Source: Chloroflexota bacterium
GTDB lineage: Bacteria > Chloroflexota > Anaerolineae > Anaerolineales > Villigracilaceae
NCBI GenBank assembly: GCA_016223135.1
Contig: JACRPQ010000007.1
Location: 1 to 64,000, forward strand
Direction: 5' to 3'
Length of the DNA: 64,000 nucleotides
The notes under the pieces were generated by a model that saw nothing but the letters and a program-made list of their open reading frames with translations, was not told where the DNA came from and made no database searches. The translations under genes were made by a program, and so were the position numbers. This document shows, one piece after another, positions 38,465 to 47,384 of the stretch (the stretch's first letter is position 1; the number at the start of each line of letters is the position of its first letter).

Positions 38465-39901
38465 CTACGGCATCGGGTTGTTGTTTGCCCAGTCGTTGCC
38501 GAGGCGCACTTCCACATCCACGGTGGAGGTGGGATCGGGCTGGATGCGAATTTGGATGCTGGAGGTCACGCCAAACACTGCTTGCAAATATTTCAACGTG
38601 TATAGTTTCGGCGAGTACAGCACGATGACCGTGCGGTCATAGGCGCGGTCAGCGGGACCGACTTCCGTGACCGGCACCCCCAGTGAAAGCAGATAATTAC
38701 CGGTGTTGTATTCCAGGTTGGGGGTAAACGAGCCGTTCAATAGGCGCACGCGCGCGCCGTCTGCCTGCATCAGCGCGGCAGGGTCTCCCTGTGCCAGCGG
38801 ACTGACCGCTCCGCCAAAGATTTGGTCGCGCAATTCGCGGATTTTATCGGGGAAGGGCTTCAAGACGCTGGCATTCTCGCCGCCCAACACGACGTTATCC
38901 AGCGCACCCATGGTGTAATCAATTACGCCGCGTTTGATGTTTTCTACCGGTATCTGAGTCATGAGCGCCCCCAACTTCAACGCATCGTCGAAGGACAGGT
39001 TGGTTCGCAAACCATTTTGGGCTTCGCGGTACACATCGGGCGCAATTGCCACCATTTTGGGGAAGTTGGCGGGGTTGAACACTTGGTCGCGCAATGCCAT
39101 GATGACCAACTGCTGGCGGTTGGCGCGGTCCACGTCGCCGCCGTTGGTTTTGCGGTTGCGGGCATATCCCAACACCAGATACCCCGGCAAAACCTGGCAG
39201 CCTGCTTTAATCTTCACCTTGTTGGTCTTGCCAATAACGCTGACTTGAATCGGTTCGGGAATGCAGATGTACAACCCGCCCATGGCGTCAATGGCTTCTT
39301 CAAAGGCGGCAAAATCCACCTGGGCATAATACTGTATTGGCACGCCGAGCAAATTCTCGACGGTTTTCATCGCCAGCGCCGGTCCGCCGCCGGGCAGTTT
39401 GCTGCCCTCGCCGGAGGAATAGGCGGTGTTGATGCGGCTGTATCCAAAGCCGGGGATATTGACCCACAAATCGCGCGGGATGGAAATCATGCCGGCGGTC
39501 TTTGAAAGCGGGTCAATCGTAAAGAGAATCATTGTGTCAGAGCGCGGCGCGCCCAAGCCCTGCGCCCAGTCGCGTTCGTCCAAGCCCAGGAAGAGGATGT
39601 TGACGCGGCTGGCGCCATCCCACGGTTCCGGCAGGTCGGCGCTGGGGATATTCACCGGCGGAGGCGGAAGATTTTCCACCGCGCTGGTGGCAACGGGCGT
39701 TCCTTCTTCGTTCAAGACAGGTCCGTCCAGCGTGGGGGGCGTTCCACAGGAGGCGGGTCGTATACCGGGCAGGCGGGTGGCGTTCCAGCAGGTTACCACG
39801 CCGCGCACCACAAAGAATGCGGCAATCGTCAAAGCGGCAGCCAGCATCCAGAAAATGATCGTTCCCACAGAGGGGCGTTTGAAAGTTTTCAGCAAGTTCA
39901 T
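38465..39901 (-). CDS. LytR-CpsA-Psr (LCP) family protein
   Basis: 478 residues. One N-terminal transmembrane helix (about 13-34) and an extracytoplasmic Pro-rich stretch are followed by an LCP domain (about 98-260) with ILFLGLDER, RSDTMILFTIDP, ISIPRDLWVNIPG, RINTAYSSG and ARNRKTNGGDVDRANRQQ. A C-terminal LytR_C-like domain (about 375-470) follows. LCP proteins transfer undecaprenyl-linked polymers to peptidoglycan or other acceptors. It starts two bases after the HEAT gene, so it is probably in an operon with it and the Trm112-like gene. Confidence 0.9.
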   Translation of the reverse strand: MNLLKTFKRPSVGTIIFWMLAAALTIAAFFVVRGVVTCWNATRLPGIRPASCGTPPTLDGPVLNEEGTPVATSAVENLPPPPVNIPSADLPEPWDGASRVNILFLGLDERDWAQGLGAPRSDTMILFTIDPLSKTAGMISIPRDLWVNIPGFGYSRINTAYSSGEGSKLPGGGPALAMKTVENLLGVPIQYYAQVDFAAFEEAIDAMGGLYICIPEPIQVSVIGKTNKVKIKAGCQVLPGYLVLGYARNRKTNGGDVDRANRQQLVIMALRDQVFNPANFPKMVAIAPDVYREAQNGLRTNLSFDDALKLGALMTQIPVENIKRGVIDYTMGALDNVVLGGENASVLKPFPDKIRELRDQIFGGAVSPLAQGDPAALMQADGARVRLLNGSFTPNLEYNTGNYLLSLGVPVTEVGPADRAYDRTVIVLYSPKLYTLKYLQAVFGVTSSIQIRIQPDPTSTVDVEVRLGNDWANNNPMP

Positions 39902-39903
39902 CG

Positions 39904-40482
39904 TTATTCCGGTTTCAGGTAAATCATGTTCAGTCCGAGCCGCTCCAAGCCTTCCTGCGCCCAGTATTGCAGCAGGGACGAATCTTCCTCCATGACCTTC
40001 ATCATCACAGGGATGGCGCGCTGGTCTTTGATCTCTGCCAGCGCCCGCAACGCCAAGATGCGCGCGGCTTGCGCTCCTGCCTTCACAACTTCGATGAGGG
40101 CGGGGACGGCGGCGCTCCCAATCTTGACAAGAGCATTCGCGGCGAGACTGCCAACCATGCCATCCGCATCGCTCAATGCCTGGACGAGAGGCTGGATGGC
40201 GCTTTCATCGGCTTTGACAGCCAGCCCAAGCGCCGCGCACTGACGAATCTCCGGGGCGGGATCCTCCGTCAGAAACGGGATCAGCCATTCGGTCCGGCAA
40301 TGAGGCGACTGGGCGAGCGCGCGCACTGCCCACCAGCGAATGTCCACATCGGGGGAGCGCGTCAGTTCCAGCAGGGAGGGGATGGCGCGCTCGCCCAGTG
40401 CGGTCAAGGCAGTTACGGCGTTTTCGGCGCGCGTTTCATCCCCGCTGGTGAGGTCGTTCAGCAGCTCTTGCAGGGTGGTCAC
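39904..40482 (-). CDS. HEAT-repeat protein
   Basis: 192 residues made of about five alpha-helical HEAT/PBS-lyase-type repeats (for example RWWAVRALAQSP, RQCAALGLAVKADESAIQPLVQAL, RILALRALAEIKDQRAIPVMM). No catalytic residues are seen; probably a scaffold or partner protein. The start is GTG at 40480-40482, one base after the stop of the Trm112-like gene, and the LCP gene follows after two bases, so translation is likely coupled. Confidence 0.85.
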   Translation of the reverse strand: MTTLQELLNDLTSGDETRAENAVTALTALGERAIPSLLELTRSPDVDIRWWAVRALAQSPHCRTEWLIPFLTEDPAPEIRQCAALGLAVKADESAIQPLVQALSDADGMVGSLAANALVKIGSAAVPALIEVVKAGAQAARILALRALAEIKDQRAIPVMMKVMEEDSSLLQYWAQEGLERLGLNMIYLKPE

Positions 40483-40483
40483 G

Positions 40484-40702
40484 TTATTTTGCGGGCGGCG
40501 GCACAGGCAGATCGGCTGCGGCGGTGTTCACCCATTTGTCGCCCTCGTCTATGAGCATGACGGGGATGTCGTCCACAATGGGGTATTTGCGCCCGCAGTC
40601 GTTGCAGATAAACCAGGCATCGCGGTGCAGGGTGAGTTCGCCGCCCGTCGTGCGGACGCAGTTCGGGCAGCGCAGGATTTCGATGAGGGTTTCACTTACC
40701 AT
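40484..40702 (-). CDS. Trm112-like zinc-ribbon protein
   Basis: 72 residues from the ATG at 40700-40702, with GGAG five bases upstream (a GTG two codons earlier overlaps it). Four cysteines in two pairs, Cys12/15 (LRCPNC) and Cys33/36 (CNDCGRKYP), with PIVDDIPVML after them, match the Trm112/YcaR family. Eukaryotic Trm112 activates methyltransferases, but bacterial roles are unclear. First gene of a tight set with HEAT and LCP. Confidence 0.85.
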   Translation of the reverse strand: MVSETLIEILRCPNCVRTTGGELTLHRDAWFICNDCGRKYPIVDDIPVMLIDEGDKWVNTAAADLPVPPPAK

Positions 40703-40831
40703 TGGCACTCCATTTTAGCGGGGGGATTTTACCATGCTCTTCGGCAGGGTCTTGCGTTGGTCAACAGGAGGACAGGATAAAGAGAACTGGCTTTAACTCG
40801 AGGCTAAAACGTCACGCTCGATTGGGCGGCA

Positions 40832-42706
40832 TCAGCCGGAGGGGCTGCGGCACAGGTTCTTTTCTTCCGCCAGTTTTTCTGGTTTTTTGGAGTCAGGTCC
40901 ATACTGGCAGATTGCCTGCCAGGGTTGGTAGTGGGTGGTGATGCGGTCCTGGAAGAGAAGCGCGCCGTCGCGGTACACGGTGCGGGTAACAGTGACATCC
41001 GCGCCGTTTGCCGCCCAGTCCACCTGCTTCATTTCGTTTTTCCCAAGTTCGGGGTTTTCTTCATAGAGCGGCGGGGGCGCCGGGACGACATTGGTCGGAC
41101 CCGTCGTATCCCACGTGACGGTGCGCCCGTCTTTGGTGGAGTAGAACTTCCAGGTAAGGGTGCGCGCGCTCACGTTGACGTAGGTCTCCATCAAAATCCA
41201 GTAGGGCGAGTCATTCTTGAATTTGAAATCCACGAGCGGGAAGTAGACGGTGGCGTCCAGCCCCGCCAGGCGCGGGTCAATTGCGCCGCTGGCGGTCAAT
41301 TCGTAATAAGAGACGCGGTAGGCATGAGAGTACCGTTCCACGATGGGAAACCCGGCAAAGAAGACCGTGCGAAAGAGAGTGGTGCTGACCTGACATACGC
41401 CGCCGCCCACGCCTTTGATCGTCCGCCCGCCGTAGATAATGAGCGCCTCGGCAAAGCCGCTCTCAAGGCTGACATCGCCCATCGTTTCGCCCATCGAGAA
41501 GACCTCGCCGGGCGCCACCAGCACACCGTGAAAGCGCGAAGCCGCCGTCTGAATGTTTTGAATGCGCTCGGCGCTGGAGCCGTAAAAGTAGGAGGTTTCC
41601 GACCAGAGCAGTTCGGTGATGCCAAGTTCTGCGCCCGTGGCTGTGGAAGCGACCTGCGGCTGTTCCTCGACAATCACCAAGGGGACGGTATGCTCGCCGC
41701 GCAATAATGCCTCGTTGATGGCGCGCACGCTGGCGTCCACATCCATCACCAGCCCGCTCTGCGATTCTGCGATGACTTCCAGTTGGCGCGTATCATCGTT
41801 GAAGATGAAGCGGGCGTTTTGGGCGGGGCGATCCACGCGGCTCTTGACCAGTTGAAGCATCTCGCTCAAGCCGGCGGTGTCGAGCGCCACCTGCACGCCG
41901 TTTGCCGTTCTCTGCACGCCGAGCAGGTTGGCAAGCACTTGCACATCGTACACAAAGGGACCTGGGTTGGCGGCGCCGGCGTTCGGCACGACGAGAGTCA
42001 GCGGCTGGCTGAGGATCGTGCGCGCCATTTCGGCTTGAGCGCTTACGTCAATGACCTGCGGTTGAATCTCTTGAATCACGAGCGGCACTTCGCCGTCACT
42101 GAAGGTTTGCAGCTGCGCGCCGAGATAGACGAGCGTGGCGTCAATCTTCAACTCGCGCCCCACTTGTCCGGGCGTGGCAATCACGTTCGTGCCTTCCAGG
42201 CTCAAGCCCGCCTCGCGCACCGGTTGATCCACTTGCAGGGCAATTTGCCGCAGGTATTGATAGGCAACCCGCTGATCGAAGACGATGACCGGCTGAACAT
42301 AGATGCCGCCGCTGCGCGCCCGTATCTGATCGGACAACGCCTTGAACAGCCCGCCGCTTCTTCCCAGACGGTAGGCGGTCATCGCGCTGGACGACGGATC
42401 GAAGACCATGCCTAATTCTGCCGGACTCGCCACCCAGGCTTTTTCCCCATCGCGGAAGAGGATCTTGCCGCTCACCGGATAAGACAGGGTCGCATGAAGT
42501 TTGACCGCCGCATCGGAAGGCGTCAGACCGGAAAGGTCCACCCCTGCCACCGAAACGCCGGGGAAGATGCGCCCGGCGTAGAGCAGTTGGTATCCCACCA
42601 CCCAGGCAATGACGGCGATGAGGAACAACGTCACGCCGCTGATGAGCGCGGCGATAATTTGCGGAAGGAGGGGAATACGTTGATAAGGCTGCGAGATGGA
42701 AGTCAT
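40832..42706 (-). CDS. VanW family membrane protein
   Basis: 624 residues from the ATG at 42704-42706. The open frame continues 103 codons upstream, but only through the 42773-42826 repeat region. One transmembrane helix (about 12-37) is followed by two peptidoglycan-binding-like repeats (GRIFPGVSVAGVDLSGLTP near 50, second copy near 280) and a VanW domain (about 410-545) with VLVAPGEVFSMGE and GVGGGVCQVSTTLFRTVF. VanW proteins occur with vancomycin-resistance genes but their biochemical role is unknown. A TATAAT seven bases upstream of the ATG suggests a leaderless transcript. Confidence 0.9.
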   Translation of the reverse strand: MTSISQPYQRIPLLPQIIAALISGVTLFLIAVIAWVVGYQLLYAGRIFPGVSVAGVDLSGLTPSDAAVKLHATLSYPVSGKILFRDGEKAWVASPAELGMVFDPSSSAMTAYRLGRSGGLFKALSDQIRARSGGIYVQPVIVFDQRVAYQYLRQIALQVDQPVREAGLSLEGTNVIATPGQVGRELKIDATLVYLGAQLQTFSDGEVPLVIQEIQPQVIDVSAQAEMARTILSQPLTLVVPNAGAANPGPFVYDVQVLANLLGVQRTANGVQVALDTAGLSEMLQLVKSRVDRPAQNARFIFNDDTRQLEVIAESQSGLVMDVDASVRAINEALLRGEHTVPLVIVEEQPQVASTATGAELGITELLWSETSYFYGSSAERIQNIQTAASRFHGVLVAPGEVFSMGETMGDVSLESGFAEALIIYGGRTIKGVGGGVCQVSTTLFRTVFFAGFPIVERYSHAYRVSYYELTASGAIDPRLAGLDATVYFPLVDFKFKNDSPYWILMETYVNVSARTLTWKFYSTKDGRTVTWDTTGPTNVVPAPPPLYEENPELGKNEMKQVDWAANGADVTVTRTVYRDGALLFQDRITTHYQPWQAICQYGPDSKKPEKLAEEKNLCRSPSG

Positions 42707-42713
42707 TGCAAAA

Positions 42714-42719
42714 ATTATA
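42714..42719 (-). promoter_or_regulatory. -10 hexamer of the VanW gene, leaderless arrangement
   Basis: Perfect TATAAT on the minus strand, with seven bases (42713-42707) to the ATG at 42706. No Shine-Dalgarno and no recognisable -35. Confidence 0.6.
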
Positions 42720-42772
42720 CCTTGTGGAGGAGTCGGCGAATTAATTCGGCATGAGTAACTGATGGTATGCAC

Positions 42773-42826
42773 CGTCCCGAAGGTTTTGCAGCTCAACAAG
42801 GTTCTTTTGCGGGAGCCTTCGGGACG
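42773..42826. repeat. Inverted-repeat element, TIR CGTCCCGAAGG (copy 2)
   Basis: 54 bases with matching ends at 42773-42783 and 42816-42826. Same family as 28461-28517, with a different interior. Confidence 0.7.
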
Positions 42827-42875
42827 TTCGGCGTAAAGTGAGCGGGCAACTCCCCCGTTTAACGGGCGCGGGAGG

Positions 42876-43466
42876 TCATTTGTTCCCGCCGAGCCGCAGG
42901 CGTGGAATAAGCATGGGCGTGACGGATTTGTAGTCCGCGTATGCTTGTCCGAACTCGCGCAGGAGTTTGCGCTCTTCAAAATATGCGCCGATAAGGATGT
43001 AAACGGTAAGGGCAAGATAAACGACGAAGCGGTTGAGCGTCACATTCGGCGAGAGCCACAGGATGAGCAGTCCAAACGTATAAAGCGGGTGGCGCATGAA
43101 GCGGTAAAAGCCGCTGATGACCAGCCTGGTTGAAGTTTCCTCCTCGAACAACTGACGCAAACCAACAAAGGACAGGGTATCGGTTTGCAGAACTGCCGCA
43201 ATAAGGAGTATCGCCGAGAGCGCTTGTCCGGTCAGCATGAAGGCGCTCCAGGGCGAGGGGATTTGGTACAGGTTTCGATCCGGCAGGATGAGCATCAGGT
43301 AGAGGATGGGCGCAAAACTGACCGCTGAAAACAGGTTGTAGAGCAAACGGTATGCCCGCATGAAGCCGCCGCCCAAGGTGCGGTGAAGGAAATTTTTGAA
43401 TCCGAGCGAGGCGGTGAAGGAATGGACAACGCTCCAGAGGACGACAGCGAGGAGAAGCCAAGACAT
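42876..43466 (-). CDS. Isoprenylcysteine-methyltransferase-like / NnrU-like membrane protein
   Basis: 196 residues from the ATG at 43464-43466, with five to six helices. The C-terminal half has ISGFYRFMRHPLYTFGLL and YFEERKLLREFGQAYADYK, the cofactor and substrate motifs of the ICMT/phospholipid-methyltransferase superfamily. The N-terminal VVHSFTASLGFKNFL resembles NnrU. It could methylate a lipid or small membrane substrate with SAM. It lies seven bases after the HerA-like gene. The family call is fair and the substrate is unknown. Confidence 0.75.
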   Translation of the reverse strand: MSWLLLAVVLWSVVHSFTASLGFKNFLHRTLGGGFMRAYRLLYNLFSAVSFAPILYLMLILPDRNLYQIPSPWSAFMLTGQALSAILLIAAVLQTDTLSFVGLRQLFEEETSTRLVISGFYRFMRHPLYTFGLLILWLSPNVTLNRFVVYLALTVYILIGAYFEERKLLREFGQAYADYKSVTPMLIPRLRLGGNK

Positions 43467-43473
43467 GGTGTAT

Positions 43474-46026
43474 TTATCCTTCGCCAAAAGCAGGCAACTT
43501 GATGGTTTCGGAGCCGCTCTGGATGATGTAATGAGGCACCCATGCCACGCCGAAGAGGGTGATGAAGAGGTTCGTCTTTTTGGGAGCGACGGTCACTTCG
43601 GTGATGTCGTTGACGGCGCTGCCCCAGCGGTCGTTGATTTCGCGCAGGGTCTCTTCGCGGCGGCGTTGGAGGTCGGCAATCTGCTTTTTGTATTGGGCAA
43701 TGGCTTCGATGGATTCCTGGACTTCGGCTTTTGCCTGTTCGGTGAGGCGGCGTTTGGTGAGCGAGGAGGAGAGGCGCGAGGCTTTACGCCTGCCGCCGAA
43801 CAGACCGGTCAGGTTTTCGAGGTGTGTCCCCGCCTCTTCCACTTTGCGGTTGGTGAGTTCTGCCTGGTCTTCCGTCAATTCGCGTTCTTCACGAGCAAGT
43901 TTGTCTTCGAGGGTTTTGAGTTGACGGTCAAGAGAGGCAACGGCTTTGGCGATTTCCGCGTCGCGTTTTTGGCTGGCGGTTTCGGCGCAGGCGCGCATAA
44001 ACTCGGCGCGGCTGACATCGGGACCGGCATACACTTTGAGGGTTTCGTTGGCGCGCGCCTGCACGGATGAGGTACGGAGCGCCCAGTCGGCGAAGTCTTT
44101 TTGCAGGGCGGCAAGCAGGCGGGGGTCGTTGAGCGGGGCGTCAATGGCGTCGAAGCGGGAGGAGGGGGCGGGGAAGGTTTCCATGTTTTCGAGGGCGGAA
44201 GCGTTTACAAGGTGGTCTTCCCAGCGGATGGCGGCGCGTTTGTCCAGCGTTTGGACGAGGACGGCGCGGGTGATTTCGCTGTCCACGCCGAGTTTGCGGT
44301 CGAGCAGGCGCACTTGGGCGGAGGCAAGAAGCGCAGGGCGGTAGAGGATGCCGGCGATGATCGCTTCGAGGGGCATGGGTTGTCCGGCGGCTTGGAAGGC
44401 TTCGGGCAGGCTGAGGTTTTGAGGAAGGAAGTATTCTTTGATGCCGGCAGGCAGGGGAGGTTTGGTTTGTGTGCCAAGGGATTGACCATTGACGATTTGC
44501 GATTGAGGATTTGCGATTTTCGATTGAGACGTGGGAATGGCTGCCGTCATGAAGGAGGGAGATTGGGCTTCAGTGGAGGATAAGGTTTGGGAGGCTGGAG
44601 CAGGCGCCGGCGGAGTCGGAAGCGTTTTGTCCGCGTTGGCGAGGCGGTTGAGTTCGGGAATCCGATGGCGGGCGAGGGGTCCAGCGAGGTAGTTCATCGT
44701 CCAGCGTGAGTACAGGAGAAGGGGCGCTTTGGCATGAACGTTGTGGAGGACGAAGACGCGCTTGCCGAGCGATGAGATGAGGCGGTCGAATTCGCCGCGC
44801 GAGATGCCGCCCGCTGCGCCTTCGAGACCGTCGAGCAGGCGCTGTTTATCCTGTTCGGTTTGCAGTTTGCCGATGAGCCATGTGCCGGCGTTGGAGAGTC
44901 CTTTGTAGTCCACGTCCACAGGGTTTTGGGTGGCGAGGAGGAGACCAAGACCAAAGGCGCGCGCTTGTTTGAGCAAGCGCAGGATGAGCGCTTTGGAGGG
45001 CGGGTTACGCTGGGGCGGGACGTAGCCGAAGATTTCGTCCATGTAGAGGATGGCGCGCAGGGAGGAGGAGCCGCTTTGGGTGCGCATCCAAGTTTCGACG
45101 GCGGAAAGCAGGAGGGTGATGAAGAACATGCGCTCGGCGTCGGAAAGGTGGGCGAGGTAGAAGATGTTGTGGCGCGGACGCCCGTCGGGAGCGTAAAGCA
45201 GGGAGGCGATGTCGAGCGGCTGCCCTTCGCGCCAGGGTTCAAAGGCGGGCGCAGCGAGGATGTTGTTGAGCGCCATTGCCAGGTCCATGCGGTCTTTGGG
45301 CGGGAAGAAGGCGTCCATGGGGAAGGCGCCGAGTTTGTCGAAGGGCGGGGTTTGGGTTTGCAGGATGAGTTCGGTGAGGTCCACGCTTTTGCCGCGGCTC
45401 CAGGCGTTTTCGAAAAGATTCGCCAGCAGGATGTGTTCGCGCGAACGGAGGGGGTCAATGTCGGTGTAGCCCACCAGCCCGAGCAGAGCGGTGACAGTGC
45501 TGGCGATTCGCTCGCGCAGGATTTCGCGGTTTTCATCCCAGGTAAGGTCGGGGGCGGCAAGGGAGGAGAGGACGCTGACGGAGGCGCCTGAGTCAGAGCC
45601 GGGGGTGAACACGGTGAATTGGGCGGAGTTTTTGAGGGCTTGAATGCGCTCGCGTTCGATGCTCCATTCCTGCAAGCCGTTTTGCCAGGCGAGCGCGGCT
45701 TCTGCGGCGGCTTGTTCGGGGGTTTTGCCGGCGCGGCGCGCCTGGTCGGCATCCACCCAGGGTTGGAAGTCCTGCGGGGCGAGGTTGGGGAAGTGCAACA
45801 GGAGGTTGGTGAGGTCGCCTTTGGGGTCAATGATGATGGCAGGGATGCCGTTGAGCGCCGCTTCTTCGAGCATGGCAATGCACAAGCCCGTCTTGCCGGA
45901 GCCGGTCATGCCGGTGACGACGGCATGGGTGGTCAGGTCGGTGGGGTCGTAGTGGATGGATTGATCGGTGACGGTCTGCTGGAGGGGATTGTAGGCGCGT
46001 CCAAGATAAAAGTTTGATTGGCTCAT
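43474..46026 (-). CDS. HerA-like ATPase (DUF87-type)
   Basis: 850 residues. Walker A is TGMTGSGKTGL (about 38-48) and Walker B is AILYMDEIFGYVPP (about 328-341). LLATQNPVDVDYKGLSNAGTWL is typical of HerA/FtsK-type hexameric ATPases. Residues 470-520 are a linker containing SKIANPQSQIVNGQS, encoded by tandem GATTTGCGATTG words (44481-44528). About 690-790 is a long charged coiled coil, and the C-terminus has short hydrophobic stretches. It probably pumps DNA or remodels a polymer, but no nuclease partner (NurA) is nearby. It is followed by the ICMT-like gene. Confidence 0.82.
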   Translation of the reverse strand: MSQSNFYLGRAYNPLQQTVTDQSIHYDPTDLTTHAVVTGMTGSGKTGLCIAMLEEAALNGIPAIIIDPKGDLTNLLLHFPNLAPQDFQPWVDADQARRAGKTPEQAAAEAALAWQNGLQEWSIERERIQALKNSAQFTVFTPGSDSGASVSVLSSLAAPDLTWDENREILRERIASTVTALLGLVGYTDIDPLRSREHILLANLFENAWSRGKSVDLTELILQTQTPPFDKLGAFPMDAFFPPKDRMDLAMALNNILAAPAFEPWREGQPLDIASLLYAPDGRPRHNIFYLAHLSDAERMFFITLLLSAVETWMRTQSGSSSLRAILYMDEIFGYVPPQRNPPSKALILRLLKQARAFGLGLLLATQNPVDVDYKGLSNAGTWLIGKLQTEQDKQRLLDGLEGAAGGISRGEFDRLISSLGKRVFVLHNVHAKAPLLLYSRWTMNYLAGPLARHRIPELNRLANADKTLPTPPAPAPASQTLSSTEAQSPSFMTAAIPTSQSKIANPQSQIVNGQSLGTQTKPPLPAGIKEYFLPQNLSLPEAFQAAGQPMPLEAIIAGILYRPALLASAQVRLLDRKLGVDSEITRAVLVQTLDKRAAIRWEDHLVNASALENMETFPAPSSRFDAIDAPLNDPRLLAALQKDFADWALRTSSVQARANETLKVYAGPDVSRAEFMRACAETASQKRDAEIAKAVASLDRQLKTLEDKLAREERELTEDQAELTNRKVEEAGTHLENLTGLFGGRRKASRLSSSLTKRRLTEQAKAEVQESIEAIAQYKKQIADLQRRREETLREINDRWGSAVNDITEVTVAPKKTNLFITLFGVAWVPHYIIQSGSETIKLPAFGEG

Positions 46027-46111
46027 TCAGGTCTCCTGCGCGGGATTTCGATGGGATGATTGTAGCCCATCCGGCAGGAAATGCCCATTAAAAATTTTTG
46101 GTAATTACCTA

Positions 46112-46145
46112 CCCTCACCCTAACCCTCTCCCATAGGGAGAGGGT
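46112..46145. repeat. CCCTCTCCC/GGGAGAGGG palindromic word (copy 1)
   Basis: CCCTCACCCTA followed by ACCCTCTCCC-ATA-GGGAGAGGGT. The same word fills the middle of the element at 50573-50713. Confidence 0.7.
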
Positions 46146-46148
46146 AAT

Positions 46149-46175
46149 TTTTGCGGAGGCTGAGCCTCCGCAAAA
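46149..46175. terminator. Hairpin directly after the anti-sigma gene
   Basis: TTTTGCGGAGGCT and AGCCTCCGCAAAA form a 13-base stem around a single base, with A and T runs at the ends. It begins at the base after the stop codon of the 46176-47384 gene. It may serve both that gene and the region before the HerA-like gene. Confidence 0.65.
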
Positions 46176-47384
46176 TCAATCGTCGTCGTTGTCGTTATGA
46201 TTGTTATCATTCTCGTTCGTGTTGCCATTATTATTCGTGTTTGTGTTGTCATTATCATTCGTGTTCGTGTTGTTATTGGTTCCGCTGTTGGTATTTGGGG
46301 GAAGCGGCGTCGGCGAGGCAAAGGAATTGGGGGCAATGAACACGATCTCTTTCACGATGAAAATGTTCTTGTCATAATAGCCCTTTGCTTTTGCAAAAGC
46401 GCCAACAACGGGCGTTCCTTTCACTTCTTTCGCAAATTGGGTGTCCAGTACGATGCCGTTGACAACGATCAATTTGTTCTGGATGGCAGTGACAACACCT
46501 TCGATGTACGCTTCGTCAGGAGTTGTTGTTGCTGTGGGAGTCAATGTGGGAACTGGTGTAGGCGTTTCGGTTTTGGACGGGACGGCGGGTTTGACCTCCT
46601 CGACTTGAGTGGTCGCTTTCGCCTCTTCTTCCTCTTCTTGTTCTTGTTCCTTTTCGCCTTCAGGGAGGGGGGTGCCGGGCGGCAGGAGTTCGATGTGGTC
46701 AGCGAGGACGCCTGAGCCTTGGGTTGTGCCGCGCACACGCACCGCCGCGCCGATAGTGACGGTCTCGCCGGGCAGGCGGGTTTCGGCGGAGATGAAGACG
46801 GGGATGCCGGAGACCAGCCACTCGGTCTCAGATTGATGCGTGACGTAGCCGGAAAAGTCCACGTTGGCGGCACGTCCGCGGGCGAGAAGTTCGCGCAGTT
46901 CGTGCAGCCGTTCGTTTTCATGTTCGAGTTCGAGCGCCTCACGCTGTTCGGGGTTGAAGATAAAGAAGAGTCTGAGGTCTTCCCAAGTGCGTTTGACGGG
47001 GTAGAGGCTGTCGCCGGGCAGGGTGGTGGTGGAGGCGCGCACCAAGCCTGTGCCGCTGATAAAGAGGGCGGCAACGACCGTCAGCATGACAAAGGTGCGC
47101 CGCAGCGGCACAGACCAGTCGCGGCGAATGGGCGGGATAAAGAAGAAGGCTTTTCGTTCGCGTCGTTCGCGCAGTTCGGCGGCGCGCTGCAGGACGCGGG
47201 CGCGGCTTCGGCGCACGACCGTTTCAGATGGCAGCGGCACGGCGATGGACTTCGCTTTCACAGCCGCTTCGAGGAGGGGGCGCAGTTCGTCTGCCAGTTC
47301 GGGGCGGCGGCTGAGGATGGCATCCACTTCCGCGCCTTGTTCCAGTTCTTCGAGGCAAATTTCCAGAATTTCGTATTTATTCAT
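46176..47384 (-). CDS. Probable membrane anti-sigma factor with Asn/Asp tail
   Basis: 402 residues from the ATG at 47382-47384 (GGAGG upstream). The gene overlaps the sigma gene by eight bases. The N-terminal 80 residues are an acidic helical segment, EICLEELEQGAEVDAILSRR, followed by one transmembrane helix (about 100-118) and STTTLPGDSLYPVKRTWED, a DUF5667-type motif seen in proteins next to ECF sigma genes. Two beta segments (about 185-240 and 300-350) look like DUF5666, separated by a Glu-rich and Pro/Thr-rich linker. The last 35 residues are almost only Asn, Asp and Thr. The anti-sigma role is inferred from context. Confidence 0.8.
   Translation of the reverse strand: MNKYEILEICLEELEQGAEVDAILSRRPELADELRPLLEAAVKAKSIAVPLPSETVVRRSRARVLQRAAELRERRERKAFFFIPPIRRDWSVPLRRTFVMLTVVAALFISGTGLVRASTTTLPGDSLYPVKRTWEDLRLFFIFNPEQREALELEHENERLHELRELLARGRAANVDFSGYVTHQSETEWLVSGIPVFISAETRLPGETVTIGAAVRVRGTTQGSGVLADHIELLPPGTPLPEGEKEQEQEEEEEAKATTQVEEVKPAVPSKTETPTPVPTLTPTATTTPDEAYIEGVVTAIQNKLIVVNGIVLDTQFAKEVKGTPVVGAFAKAKGYYDKNIFIVKEIVFIAPNSFASPTPLPPNTNSGTNNNTNTNDNDNTNTNNNGNTNENDNNHNDNDDD

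Noticed and set aside
42707-43015. 103-codon N-terminal extension of the VanW gene
   Set aside because: It runs through the inverted-repeat element and into the ICMT-like gene. The TATAAT and a normal membrane-anchor start favour the ATG at 42706.
44694-45878. 394-codon frame inside the HerA-like gene, Pro/Ser/Arg-rich
   Set aside because: Same-strand shift shadow of a secure ATPase gene, with no motif or initiation signal.
46197-46715. Cys/Val/Gly-rich frame opposite the Asn/Asp tail of the anti-sigma gene
   Set aside because: A product of reading the AAC/GAT repeats on the other strand. It has no start signal.
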